Below are positions 1-11,814 of a stretch of 64,000 nt of DNA, in pieces. The position numbers and the translations under genes are program-made. Every line of letters starts with the position of its first letter. Within the stretch, counting starts at the first letter, position 1. The notes under the pieces are model-generated. The model was not told where the DNA came from. It saw only the letters and a program-made list of their open reading frames with translations, and ran no database searches. This stretch comes from Simmondsia chinensis (Eukaryota > Streptophyta > Magnoliopsida > Caryophyllales > Simmondsiaceae), in NCBI GenBank assembly GCA_018398585.1, contig JAGTTD010000003.1, positions 10,734,637 to 10,798,636 on the forward strand. The letters run 5' to 3'.

Positions 1-909
1 GGACCTGGGTCCACCGTTCTCTGCCTCTCTCTTCCCCTGTTCTCTCTCTCTCTCTCTCATATTATATTTTTCTTTATTTTAATTGTTCGTTAAATTGGAA
101 CGAGTGCGAAATTAGCGTGAAGACTGACATGAGTTCGTTCATCTTCTCCTTCACCGGATCATCATTGATGGAGAGCTAACTTGCTCTCTGGGGTTAGATG
201 AAATCTTAACATTTACTTTTGTTTACTTTTAATTCGGGTTAATTTGATTGTTTACATGAATTGCTTGGTTGAGATAAATACTTTGAAGTATTATATTTTT
301 TATGGTTCATTCATTTGATATGATTATTGAGTTTGTAACATTTAATTGTTGATATTGATATTTATAAATTAATTCTTTATGCTTGTAGCCTTAGGATTAA
401 TTAATCAAGAAATAGTATTAACCAAATTGTTAATTAAAACTTATCTTCCCTATACTTTAGTTAGACAGAGTCAATATGTATTAATTAACAATACGTTAGG
501 TAAAGTCTATTTTCCTTATGCTTTAGTTAGATAGGGTCAATACGCGATACTGACAACATCGCCTTAGTAGGTTGAAGCTTGTCGCCTAACCCACTACCCG
601 TGTGATAATTAATAATCTCAAGTTAAAAGTTGACGCAAAAGTAATTGGCTAACGATGGATTCGAATCCCTAGGTTCCGATTTAATACACTTTTCCGATTA
701 GAAGTAGATTACTTTAGTTTAATTGTTGTTCCTTAGGTTAATTAATACAAAAACCTCTCAATTTTATTCAAATCAATTTAAGTCATAGAATAAATTCACG
801 CACTCTTAGTCCCTGTGGTTCGACACCCTCTCGCCCTACACTTCAATTTAGGTGTGTTTAATAGATAGGGTTTCATATTAAATTTTGATAGACATAGAAA
901 AACACATCA
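1..909 (+). repeat. 5' LTR of Athila-like copy 1 (3' portion)
   Basis: Bases 1-909 match 6164-7076 almost base for base, including a CT-rich microsatellite near the start and the end ACACATCA. The first 700 or so bases of this LTR lie before the window. Confidence 0.93.
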
Positions 910-915
910 AAATTT

Positions 916-933
916 TGGTGCCATTGCCCAGGA
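916..933 (+). other. Primer-binding site of Athila-like copy 1
   Basis: TGGTGCCATTGCCCAGGA begins six bases after the LTR end. It is a degenerate form of the TGGCGCCGTTGCCGGGGA site common in Athila/Tat elements, which pairs with the 3' end of a tRNA (usually tRNA-Asp). Confidence 0.75.
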
Positions 934-1348
934 CTAGGCAACGTTCGTGATTTATTTTTGTGATTTTCTTTGATTTTTAATTGTCTTAAATTGTTTTTAA
1001 TTGTTATTGTCCCTTTTTTTAAAAAACTTTAAAAAAATATTTTCTTTTCTTTTCTTTTTTTTAAAAAAAGGTTTATTTATTTATTTATTTATTTTTAAAG
1101 CATTATTTATTTTGGAATTTTTGTGCATAGGTTTATTTTAGGATAGTTTATTATTCGTTTTTCTTTTGTTTTTCTCTTTAAGCGTCTGTTTTATTTGTTT
1201 GGCTTATGTAATTTTTAATTTACTTACTTCGTGTGGTTAATTATTCATGTACGGTCATCGCTCTTCGTCTCTGGACCTTACTAAATTCGAGCCTGAAATT
1301 GAAAGAACTTTAAGAGACCTTAGGGCTTAACCTAGAGCACGAACCGTA
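934..1348 (+). other. Non-coding leader of Athila-like copy 1
   Basis: T-rich, low-complexity leader between the primer-binding site and gag, with T runs and TTTA repeats around 1010-1100. No gene is seen. The same low-complexity leader occurs in copy 2 near 35370-35480 on the other strand. Confidence 0.6.
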
Positions 1349-2938
1349 ATGGCTGACGAACAACAACCACGTCCACTTATGGAGTACTTTACTCCCACTA
1401 CATACGCTTCACCGTCTTGCATTAGGTTGCCACTGGTAGCCCATCAGTTCAAGCTTAAGCCACATACTATACAAATGCTTCCTTCATTCCACAGCTTAGG
1501 TAATGAGAACCCTTACACGCACTTGGACAGTTTCATAGAGGTTTGCTCAATCTTCAAGATTCCTAACGTTAGTGATGATTTCATCTTACTTCGCCTCTTT
1601 CCTTTCTCCTTGAAGGACAAGGGTAAATATTGGTTAGGTACCTTACCTAGTGGGACGATTAGTACTTAGACTCAAATGCAACAAGAATTTCTTAAGAAAT
1701 TCTATCCCATTAGTAAGACTAACACCGCTAGGAGAGCCATTAACACCTTCGCCCAATTCCCTACTGAGGAGTTTCACTAGAGTTGGGATAGGTTTAGGGA
1801 ACTCTTACGAGCTTATCCACTTCATGCTCTCCCTAAATGGCAACTAGTCCAAAATTTCTATTATAGGTTAAATGAAAAGGGTCAACAAACGGTCGATGCC
1901 TCGTGTGGTGGTCAGTTCCTTAGAAAGAATGAGGACGAGGCGTGGGAATTGTTCGAACTTTTGAATGAGAATTCACAACAATCTACCGCACATGCATGTC
2001 TTAATGCTACTAGGTTGAATAGATGAGTAAATGAGATTGCTCACACCTCCATCTTAGATAAGAAAGTAGAGACTCTTGCCTCTTTCGTAGAGCAGTTAAC
2101 TTCCCTATTTAAGATGACATTGGCGCCCTCTACTGTACCTAACGTGTCTCATGTTTCAAATGTGCATAGTGCTTACTCTTCATGCTCTAATGTCTCTCAT
2201 TCTACATATGACTGCCCCCCTGCTTCACCTTATGTGGAGTGGTCGGAGGAACAAGTCAATGCAGCCCAAGGATTCTCTCGCAATGACCCATACCCTAATA
2301 CGTACAATCCGGGCTGGAGAAACCATCCTAACTTCTCTTGGAGGAAAGGAGGAGAAGGACAATTTGTGCCACAACAATCTCAACCACGACCTCACTCACA
2401 AGGTATGACAGGACCCGTCGGTTTTCAACCGCAAGGGTATGCTTCCAACTACTCTCAACCTCATAATTTGAGCTCTAATTCGAATTTTGAAGAGAAGGTT
2501 TTGAGTGCGCTGAAGGGTTTGGAAGCTAATTTCCAACTCCTCCACTCCCATACATAATCGATTGCAAAGCTAGAAACCCAAATACGTCAACTAGCTAACA
2601 CTCTGAGTAGGAAAGATGAGGGAAGACTCCCTAGCCAGGTTGTGGAAAATCCTAGGAACTGTGTGAGGCAAGACAACTATCCGCCCCATCAAGAATAAGC
2701 AAAATCCATTACAGTGTTAAAAAGTGGGACTGAGGTTGACAATAGAGTGAGTGTTGAGAGTGGAGTACCCATAAGTGGTGAGGGAGAAGAGAAGAGCAAG
2801 GAAAGGGAGAAGGAAACTGATGAGGTCATGCACCCTTCTCCCACTACTAAGACCTCTGATCTACCTTCCTCATATGTACCTAGAGTACCCTTTCCCCAGG
2901 CTTTAGTTGCACCACATCTAAATGGGAAGGATAAGAAA
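1349..2938 (+). pseudogene. gag: gag of Athila-like copy 1 (broken)
   Basis: This encoded the capsid polyprotein. The start at 1349 (MADEQQPRPLMEYFTPTTYA) is followed by the capsid signature FKLKPHTIQMLPSFHSLG and the motif LRLFPFSLKDKGKYWLGTLP, typical of the plant retrotransposon gag domain. A stop at about 1668 replaces the usual Trp of TTW. Reading continues in frame through EFLKKFYPISKTN, a stop at about 1780, then WDRFRELLRAYP and GGQFLRKNEDEAWELFE. The Gln/Pro/Ser-rich tail (2114-2557) and a charged segment up to KDKK (2938) finish the region. Four or more in-frame stops make it inactive. The alignable parts of copies 2 and 3 support the assignment. Confidence 0.85.
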
Positions 2939-2950
2939 TAGGAAGACATT

Positions 2951-4143
2951 TTGGAGACGTTTAGGCAAGTCAAGATAAACATTCTCCTTCTTGATGTGAT
3001 TAAAAAGATCTCGGCCTATGTGAAGTTCATTAAGGATCTACTTAACCAAAAGAGGCGATCTAGAGCACATCTGCCTAAAAAAGTATTTTTAACCGAGCAA
3101 GTGAGCTCTATTCTGAAGTGTGACACTCCATTTAAGTACAAAGATCCTGGTGTCCCCACCATCTCTTGTTCACTTGGAGACTACCCGATCGATAAAGCTT
3201 ACTGGACTTAGGAGCGAGTGTCAACATTATTCCTTACTTGGGTCATGAGAAGTTAGGCCTAGGAGAGTTGCAACCCACCACGGCGACCTTGTAATTAGCA
3301 GATAGATCAACTAGGATTCCCCATGGTGAGCTGATTAACGTGCTAGTGAGAGTAGACAAAGCCTTGTTTCCTGCTAATTTCCTCGTGCTTGATATGGAAC
3401 CTTTTAGTCATTCGAAAAATCATGTCCCTGTCATTCTAGGTCGGCCTTTCTTAGCTACGGCCAATGCTACCATCAATTGCAGATCTGGGGTAATGGATGT
3501 TAACTTTGCCAACATGACTATTAGGTTAAACATTTTTAAGGCTTCTTTGTCATCCACTACTGAGGATGAGTCAGAGTGTTTTTATGTGGATATTGCTAGT
3601 GATTTGGTGGAGCAAACACTCTCCTCTACCCTAGTTAGCGACACTCTTGACAAAAATGCAAAACCTTCTAAAGAGATGCAACGAAGGTTGAACCCGGACA
3701 TGAAAGAAGTCTTGGGTTGGGAGAAGAATCACGATGTTATCGTTCAGGAGGATATTGTATTAGGCCATAGGTTGTCTAAGGAGGGTATTGAGGTTGATAG
3801 AGCTACAATAAATATGAATGTGAACTCGCTCCCTCCCTCAAATGTGAAACAAGTTAGAGCATTTCTAGGTCATGCGAGTTTCTATAAGGGATTCCTTAAG
3901 GATCGTGGGAAGTTAGCTAGACCATTGACTAGTATGCTATCTAAGGACATATCAGTTGAGCTCAATGAGTCTTGGTTAGACGCTTTTCATAAGCTTCGAT
4001 CTACACTTGTTGTTGCCCCCATTAGGCATTCACCCGACTACTCTCTCCCTCCTGAAATCACGTGTGACTCTTCTGATTGTTGTATAGATGTTGTTTTAGG
4101 TGAGCTCAATGAAGTTGTTTCTTTGGTTGATGTCATTACTTGA
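2951..4143 (+). pseudogene. pol: pol remnant: protease joined to fragments of RT and RNase H
   Basis: The start corresponds to the gag-protease linker (KFIKDLLNQKRR). The protease follows: LLDLGASVNIIPY is readable across a stop near 3211, and the open frame 3340-4143 holds the protease C-terminus (VILGRPFLATANATINC). At about 3700 the RT N-terminus RRLNPDMKEV jumps directly to VLGHRLSKEGIEVDRA, a sequence normally found after the RT palm, so the catalytic core (FMDD box in copy 2) is deleted. LGHASFYKGFLKDRGKLARPL and a short RNase H start (EITCDSSD) follow. The frame then joins NEVVSLVDVIT, the pol C-terminal end also seen in copy 2, so integrase is gone as well. Both deletions happen to preserve an open frame. 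Confidence 0.85.
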
Positions 4144-5433
4144 TCTTCGTTAGACCCATTGCGCCTGGCTGAAGGCGTAAAACTTAGCGCTCCTAGGAGG
4201 CAGCCTAGGTTTGTTATTTCTTGTTTTAATTTAGTTTTTAACTAATTAGTTTCTTGGAGACTTGTTTTATCTCTTTTCAGGTTCTTGTCCCGTGTTGAAC
4301 GAGTCATATATACATGTTCGTGCCGTCTCGTCAGGTTGTATTGCTCCATCTCACCTATTTCTTGTGCTTTAATGATTGATATTGTTGCATTGAGGACAAT
4401 GCATGATTTAGGTGTGGGGGTGAGGCTCATTTGCATTTGCTTAATTTTGGTCAAATTTTTAAAATTTCAAACATCTTTTGTGCATTTTGAGCGTTCATTA
4501 TAACCGTTTAGCCAAGCTTTCCTTGATCAACACGTATGTTATGATAACAGTGGGATTAGTTGCTTATTTTGTTCTCTTAATTCCATGAAATTAAATGATT
4601 CTACTTCATACTAGTTAACGAGTGTTGTTGATTATTGTTTATATTAATGGGTTCTACTCATGCCGCTCACATATTCACTGAGCACATGACTTTCATGCTA
4701 CGGAAAATCTGAAGAATTTGAGTAAACAACCTTATATATCTTGAGTTTTGCAAGCCTGCCCTATTGGCTTATCCTAATCCTTGCCCTTGATGTTATATAA
4801 AGTACCAGTTGGTCAATGTTAATTGTAATGATGAAGTATGTGTTATTAAAAAAAAAAAAAGAAAGAAAGAGTCCAAAAATGGACAGAAAAGAAAGAAGAA
4901 ACAAAAAGAAAAAAAATGAAAAGGAAAAAAAAAAGAAAAAAAGGATTTCCTCCAAAAGAAAAAGGCAAAAGAGAGAATAAAAAAAGTAAAAACTGGTGTA
5001 CATCCATGACAAAGAAGTTTCTTTTACGCTATATCAAGGTCATAATTTTGTAAAGTGGTCACTCATATGCCACTTAAAATTTCTCTATGTATAGGCATGT
5101 GTTTAGGTGATTCAATGGTGTGGGTGCACAAAACTTTTATATATTTAGTCGGGAGCGAGAATTTGAGGAGATTATGTGGCATGAAATCCTTATCACTTTC
5201 ACTTGTGCGCTTAAATTGCTTAAGTAGTTCCTATTAGTTGATACAAGGTTAATGAAATTCTCTGATGAGTTTTGAAGTTTAATCATCTAAATTCATGGAA
5301 TTGGAGAATGCTCTAAATGATTTAACCTTGTCTTGAATTTTAATGTAGGTGTTAATCTCGGAAAACTGGGTGAAGGTTGGGATGGTTGGGGTAGTTGGTC
5401 ATTGTAGTTTCTATGTTAAATCATATGCTTTGC
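4144..5433 (+). other. 3' non-coding region of Athila-like copy 1
   Basis: Long untranslated stretch between the end of pol and the 3' polypurine tract. It contains a purine-rich block at 4848-4985 (A/G runs) and the internal polypurine-like motif at 4388-4421. No env-like gene can be read. The same order is found in copy 2 at 25640-24706 and 13740-13404. Confidence 0.7.
4388..4421 (+). promoter_or_regulatory. Internal polypurine-tract-like motif with small hairpin
   Basis: CATTGAGGACAATG can fold as a 5-bp stem and is followed by TTTAGGTGTGGGGGTG. The second half nearly repeats the true 3' polypurine tract at 5434-5463. It is conserved in copy 2 and, in diverged form, copy 3. Its role as a second plus-strand primer is inference. 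Confidence 0.5.
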
Positions 5434-5463
5434 TCGAGGACAAGCAAAGGTTAGGTGTGGGGG
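5434..5463 (+). promoter_or_regulatory. 3' polypurine tract of Athila-like copy 1
   Basis: GAGGACAAGCAAAGG followed by TTAGGTGTGGGGG lies directly against the TG start of the 3' LTR, as required for plus-strand priming. Confidence 0.85.
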
Positions 5464-7076
5464 TGTTAATGCGTCTCATATTTACACATCTTTTAATTGT
5501 TATTTTAATTATTTTGCACCTATTTAATTATAAGTCTACCCTCATTTTGGCAATTTTTATGTTTAGCAGGTTTGAAATTAAAGTTTCAGAAATTGTCAAA
5601 TTATGGTGCAAAAAAGTCAAATTCGATGCATAACCAATTAAATCAGGTCAATCAAGATTCGGGACAAGAACGTAAAAGCTCAACCCGCACCGCTACAGTA
5701 CCCGAGCCGCATTGTTCATCGTCCCCTACCTCCAGTCCCAACAACCCACCATCGTCCCGCACCAACTCCGGCCCACCTCATCACCACCAGCACTGTTCCG
5801 GCCCAGCCCAGAACGAACACCTCCAATTCATCATCCCCTACCTCTAGCCTAACCCAACGACAGCCCTGTTCACCAGCCCACGACACCACCGACAAGACCA
5901 CCGCCCAAACCAGGCCCACGCACGGACCATCACCGACCAACACCGGTAGGCCCAATAGCCCCATCAGCCCAACTCCGACATCATCACCTCTAGCCCAACC
6001 TCGGACCTATTCGACCTTCAAGCCTGTCAACCACTAGCGCCGACTTAGGGCTTCGATTAGCAGCTGCGTCTTCGATTTAAAAGGAGAGGAGGACGAACGG
6101 AGCTGGGGGGTCGATGTTGGCGTCTTTGGTTTTGGGGATCGTCTCTCTCGGTGTCTCTGTTTTGGATCTAGGTCCACCGTTCTCTGCCTCTCTCTTCCCC
6201 TATTCTCTCTCTCTCTCTCTCTCTCACATTATATTTTTCTTTATTTTAATTGTTCGTTAAATTGGAACGAGTGCGAGATTAGCGTGAAGACTGACATGAG
6301 TTCGTTCATCTTCTCCTTCACCGGATCATCATTGATGGAGAGCTAACTTGCTCTCTGGTGTTAGATGAAATCTTAGCCTTTACTTTTGTTTACTTTTAAT
6401 TCGGGTTAATTTGATTGTTTACATGAATTGCTTGGTTGAGATAAATACTTTGAAGTATTATATATTTTATGGTTCATTCATTTGATATGATTATTGAGTT
6501 TGTAATCTTTAATTGTTGATATTGATATTTATAAATTAATTCTTTCTGCTTGTAGCATTAGGATTAATTAATCAAGCAATAGTATTAACCGAATTGTTAA
6601 TTAAAGCCTATCTTCCCTATGCTTTAGTTAGATAGGGTCAATACGTAATAATTAACAATATATTAGGTAAAGCCTATTTTCCTTTTGCTTTAGTTAGATA
6701 GGGTCAATACGCGATACTGACAACATCACCTTAGTAGGTTGAAGCTTATAGCCTAAACCACTACCCGTGTGACAATTTATAATCCCAAGTTAAAAGTTAA
6801 CGCAAAAGTAATTGGCTAACGATGGATTTGAAGCCCTAGGTTCCAATTTAATACACTTTTCTAATTAGAAGTAGATTACTTTAGTTTAATTGTTGATCCT
6901 TAAGTTAATTAATATAAAAATCCCTTAATTTTATTCAAATCAATTTAAGTCATAGAATAAATTTACGCATTCTTAATCCCTTGGGTTCGATACCCCCTCG
7001 CCCTACACTTCAATTTAGGTGTGTTTAATAGATAGGGCTTTATATTAAATTTTGATGGACGTAGAAAAACACATCA
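5464..7076 (+). repeat. 3' LTR of Athila-like copy 1
   Basis: Runs from TGTTAATGCGTC to AAACACATCA, 1613 bp. The first 700 bases are GC-rich in part (5680-6060, rich in CCC and CACC). A CT microsatellite lies near 6205. The 3' 913 bp match window bases 1-909. Confidence 0.92.
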
Positions 7077-7190
7077 GACGCATATCCCAATATACATTAA
7101 AACGCTTTGAATAAACTTTGGGACCAACTTTAAATACTTCATTCACAATTCTTACTGTCTTATTTTGAAAATACACAACATTCCCCCACC
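7077..7190 (-). repeat. Edge of a minus-strand LTR with its polypurine tract
   Basis: On the minus strand GGTGGGGGAA (7181-7190) is followed directly by TGTTGTGTATTTTC, the arrangement of a polypurine tract and the start of a 3' LTR. Only about 100 bp of that LTR remain before copy 1. Family unknown. Confidence 0.45.
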
Positions 7191-9455
7191 AGTTTCAAAA
7201 TACAATCATTCTCACATATAATGTCTATAAGTTAAAGGAGGCCTTATTGTGCATCAATGAGGGTGTCTCTCGATTGAACCCCCGGCTAGTGAAGACACTG
7301 TTGCAGTTAATCGGATCAAAAATGGTAGACCATGCTTTGAACCATACAACCCATTTTACAAATCGACTATGTCATCACGCACAAGGCACACTCCCCGTAC
7401 ATCCCCTTCACCCCCCAAATCGACACTTATGAAGCCTTGTGTCCTGTACCCTTCGGGAGTGTTTCAGAGCCAAACCCTTTGTCGAAAATCACTCCTTGAA
7501 GCAGCAAAACTTAACACTCACTAAGGTGGACCCCACTGATTATATTCCTGCGACGCGATATTCAATGATAATATAAAACCGGGTCCACTAAGAGCATACG
7601 CTCATCCTCTTAGAAACTGTGACAGCAGATTACCAAGCATTACATACGCGGGATGGAAAAAATCTTTTGCGCTTGCAGTTACACAGATGGCAAGTCTCAC
7701 TCATTGAACTCGAGACCTAGCGTCATACTAGGCGTCAAGTTGAGGGCCTATCATGGGTGACTAAAATGACAGGTTTCACGCTATCCCTTTAATTATCAAG
7801 TCTCTAGCAACGTTCTCAAACAAGAGATCCACTAGTTTCAGACTTACATTTTCAAAGTCCACAGTGTCCACTCAGTCTCTCATGAGTTATTTCACTTAAC
7901 AATATTTGACACTATTGTGTCCAGACTTTCAGTGATACATCTCACTCTTATACGTTAAAACACATCTTACTATCACAATGGATAGAAATAGTACATATTG
8001 GCTTGTGCCACAATGGGATCTTAAACATAAAACCCTTTAATCATTTTGTTATTATCAAAGTGGAATTTATAACACGTGTTTGTCTCTTGAAATTCAAGGA
8101 ACAACACCCGCACCCCTTCTAACATTTACTAGCTTTTAGAAGTGTATTCCTCCTTATCGGATATACAACTGGCATCCAAGTATTCTTCTATATAGAAGAG
8201 TACTCATTAACCACAACTCATGGTTATTCCAGTACCTCATTTACCACATGCCAGTTATCTCTACTTACATAGCTAGTTATACACATTCAGCTATCCAACA
8301 ACAAAGGCTACATTCAACCTTTTAAAATTCCAATTATACCATTGGAACATTTTCATTTGGTTCTAAAATTTCACACCAAATTACAACATGTAATCAACAT
8401 AAATATTTTCCATGAATCCTCTTATTTGTTAAACTTGCCATGTGCACTTATCGAATTCATTAACTACCTCTTTCAAAAAGCAATATCATTAGACTACATC
8501 GTCTCGTCATAGTATCACAACCTATGACACAATAATATTGAACATTGACATTCATATTATTTCTAGTTCATTCCTCTAGAAATGAACAAGTCCGATAGCT
8601 AGGACTTCTCTTTTCATACTCTTTTACTCTTTCAAAGTTATAGAGTCTTTCCACGGATACACCCTCAAACATGATATTCCTCATAATATACTTTAATTCC
8701 ACACTATCACAGTGCACCATTCAATATCAATGAAAGACTCAAGGTCACTTTCTATGTAATCATGTACATGTATATCTTAGGATGTTTAATCCACCCATAA
8801 TTCAGTCAAACGAATATACATGCCATTTATACATATCAAAACTTATGGGTAACAAAAGTGTCATCAGAATTTAGTATTTACATACTCTTTGATTTTATCA
8901 CTTTGATGACTAACAACATTCTATATGTGAAAATAACATCACAAAATAATCTTATTTACCATGCAACAATTGCATACAACTATCGCTCAATTTGAGCATT
9001 TTGACATTCATTGTACAAATGCACTTCATTTTAACCGACTATTCAATCACCATATACATACGCTCTTAAATGCAAGTAAGTCTTACTTCAATCGCATTAA
9101 TCATGATGATAAATTTTTCACACGCATGCCAGTTTCTATTAGAACATTACATCCAATAACTTCAGAAAACCCACCATAGATATGTGGTCAACTATGAAAT
9201 TATAAATTACCATTTCCAAGTGCTTTTATACAATTTCTGTCATCGTTCTTACTCATAGACTTTAACGTGAATCCAAGCTTAGGCAATCCAAGCCTGTGCT
9301 TGTCCTTTATCTTTCTAAAATCTTTAAGGTTGATAATCTAAGACATGTGTTTTTCACTTCTATCACAATCAGTGAAACGCATGGATTAAGTTTAATGTTC
9401 AATTTTGCAATAGCACAAAAGTACATCAAATTAAGTCATGTGCAAACTAGGGGTG
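7191..9455 (-). other. Non-coding stretch, probably the internal 3' part of a decayed LTR element
   Basis: AT-rich, no credible gene on either strand. Short open frames at 7247-7432, 8961-9179 and 9296-9535 have no recognisable domain. Its position upstream (minus sense) of the tract at 7181-7190 suggests an internal untranslated region of a retrotransposon. The last bases (9447-9455, TAGGGGTG type) look like part of a hAT-type terminus continued at 41709. Confidence 0.4.
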
Positions 9456-10334
9456 TGTTTGTGATAAATTTAATCAGTGTGCTTATTTATCATATTTTAG
9501 TTAGGTTTGAGGCGGGATTTGCAAGGATGAGCTAAACTCAAGTACTAGCTACACGCCCAACTTGATATTCCCGGCGAGATCAAACAAACGGCTCAAGTGG
9601 CCCATTGAGTAACCCACTGGGAACCCCTTCGACGCTCGAGTCTGTATCAATACCCTGTAATAGAAAATAAGGGCAAGTAATAAATAGACATAATAGATAT
9701 AAAATACTTACCCTGAGAGGAGTAAGATGTTTGAACGATCATTGCTCTGGAAAGGTGATCATAGAGGTGGAAGAAAAAAAAGGATTATTGTCCCTTCTTT
9801 TCTCTTTTTATAGAAGAAAAAGTGGGTAGATGAGTATGACTTTTAAGATGAGCATGTTTGATTATGTCCTTTAGTTATTTATATGGTAAAGTAGATAAAG
9901 TCGGCGAATTGCACTATAAGCAAAGTGGGCGAATTGTACTGTTGGGCAAAGCGGGGAAATTACACTGTAAGCAAAGTGCACGAATTGCACTATTAGGCAA
10001 AGTGGGCTAATTGCATTGTTGGATAGAGTGGGCAAATTGCACTGTAAGCAAAGTGGGCGAATTGCATTATTAGTGGACGAATTGTGTTGTGCAAAGTGGG
10101 TGAATTGTGCTCTTGGACAAAGTGGGCAAATTGTATTGCTAGTGGGCCAATTGCGCTGTTTGTACCAAATGGGCGAATTATATTGTTAGTAAGTGAATTG
10201 CATGGATAGCGGGTGAATAACGTTTTATGCATTTTGGAGATATAGTTGCAAATAATTTTTTGTCCGAATAATTGGCCACATAAACTATTTGCCCCTCTAC
10301 AGTAGCAAGCTGCTCAATTATAAGTTATTAACAT
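9456..10334 (-). repeat. 3' LTR of the Tat-like element
   Basis: Starts (plus strand) TGTTTGTGATAAATTT and ends near AAGTTATTAACATA. It aligns with 40895-41708 throughout, including the block with ACTTACCCTGAGAGGAG near 9708 and a minisatellite near the right end. The inner edge abuts a CCCCCTACTT polypurine complement. Confidence 0.78.
9895..10220. repeat. Minisatellite inside the Tat-like 3' LTR
   Basis: About nine degenerate copies of a 30-36 bp unit built on AAAGTGGGCGAATTGCACTG. The other LTR has fewer copies (41360-41610), so copy number has changed since insertion. Confidence 0.75.
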
Positions 10335-10340
10335 ATTAGT

Positions 10341-10350
10341 CCCCCTACTT
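10341..10350 (-). promoter_or_regulatory. Polypurine tract of the Tat-like element
   Basis: AAGTAGGGGG on the minus strand, a few bases inside the 3' LTR edge. Short, but rightly placed. Confidence 0.55.
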
Positions 10351-10984
10351 CGTGAGCAAACTTCGGTAATGAAGTAACAAACCTATTTTACTCTCAGCTT
10401 GATACTGTACAATGTTTTGTTGAGTGATGGAGGTATTCAATGTTCTGTTTTGGCCTTTTATTTCAGTAAGCGTTCATGGCTATTCGAGCTCTATGGGATA
10501 AGCAAGCAAAGATATCATTATCTTAATTAGCCACCAGGTATATTTGCAGTAGCATTCATAAAGGGATGACTGTGATGCATCTAGCTCATGTTACTTTGTT
10601 AAGCAAAGACACTTACTGTTAGAGCCAGAGGTGGTTGAATTCATATACCTGGTTAGTATACTCGTGATAGGTGTAACATGTTTGGACAAGATTAAGTTGT
10701 CCAATATGTTGTATTGTTTATTTGCTGCCCAAGTAAACAGTATGTAGTATGTCCTGACATTATAAAATTAAGGATGATGAATATGTCATACTAGTCCAAT
10801 TTTGAGCATTTCATTGATGCAACTGTCCTGTAAGTATGCCATATGACATGGAGAATGGCACATCCTTAAATTTGCATATCTTATGTAATAAACTGTAAGT
10901 CATACTTCTTAAATGAGAAATAGATAATGGTGCTCAGTGTATCATCCTTAGATAACTCTTGGGTTGATCACGATGAGTATCACA
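10351..10984. other. Internal non-coding DNA of the Tat-like element
   Basis: No open frame, repeat or motif stands out. It links the 3' LTR to the 48-bp array. Confidence 0.5.
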
Positions 10985-11545
10985 TCTATTGCAGGTGATT
11001 GCACCAGGGTGAACTATGGTGAGCAGTGTTGCATCTGTTGTAGGTGATTGCACCAGAGCGGACCATGATGCGGAGTCTTGCATTTGTTACGGGTGATTGT
11101 ACCAGGGGAGACCATGGTGAGGAATGTTGCACCCGTTGCGGGTGATTGCCTAGGGCAGACCATGGTGAGTGTTTGCATCTGTTGCGAGTGATTGCACCAC
11201 GGCAAACCCTAGTGAAGAGTGTTGCAGCCATTGCAAGATATTGCACCACGGCGAACCATGGTGGGGAGTATTGCACTCGTTGTGGGTGATAGCACCAGGA
11301 TGGACCATGGTGCGGAGTGTTGCATTTGTGGGTGATTGTACCAGGACGGACCATGGTGAGGAGTGTTGCACCCATTACAAGTTATTGCACTAAGGCGGAC
11401 CATGGTGAGGAGTGCTGCACTCGTTGCGAGTGATTGCACTAGGGCGGGCCATGGTGAAGTGTGTTGTATCCATTGTGGGTGATTGCACTAGGGCGGATCA
11501 ATGGTGAGGAATATTGCACCCATTGCGCTTAATTGCACCTGCAGA
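10985..11545. repeat. Tandem array, unit about 48 bp, about 12 copies
   Basis: Units read roughly GGACCATGGTGAGGAGTG, then TTGCACCCGTTGCGGGTG, then ATTGCACCAGGGC, with mutations. The open frames on both strands here are by-products of the repeat period. Lies in the 3' untranslated part of the Tat-like element; the remaining 11546-11814 shows nothing further. Confidence 0.85.
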
Positions 11546-11814
11546 CCAAGGTGACAAGTACGCATTTTTATTAAACATTAAGTGTCGTGTATAAAATATC
11601 TCTATAAAGTCAAGGTAGCAAGCATAATCGAGATAGTAAAACAACATAGGATAGTATTCTTATTTGATGATGGGCATATCGAGGACATATATCAAAGTAA
11701 AAACAGGTTGCTAGGGTTAACATAGCTTGAGGGCTGTTACATGCCAAGCAACAAGTAAATCAAGCATATGGTATATCGTTCTTAATGGATGTCCTTGGCT
11801 AGCATTGTTTTACT

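Larger units (their letters stand above)
1..7076 (+). mobile_element. Athila-like Ty3/gypsy retrotransposon, copy 1 (defective)
   Basis: The order is partial 5' LTR, primer-binding site, gag, protease, a scrap of reverse transcriptase/RNase H, a long 3' non-coding region, a polypurine tract and a 3' LTR. The gag N-terminus and the 1.6-kb LTR fit the Athila group of plant Ty3/gypsy elements. Most of reverse transcriptase and all of integrase are missing, and gag has in-frame stops, so it cannot move by itself. The 5' end and its target-site duplication lie outside the window. By eye the two LTRs differ by only a few percent where they overlap, so the insertion is fairly recent. Copy 2 (11815-37430) is the same family on the other strand. 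Confidence 0.88.

Noticed and set aside
4761..5012. Phe/Leu-rich minus-strand frame, looking like a membrane protein
   Set aside because: It is the complement of a purine-rich tract in the 3' region of copy 1.
9993..10232. A 79-codon minus-strand frame with repeated HFA motifs
   Set aside because: It is the translation of the LTR minisatellite.
10986..11439. Several overlapping open frames of 63-129 codons on both strands
   Set aside because: They follow the period of the 48-bp array and have repeated peptides of no known type.
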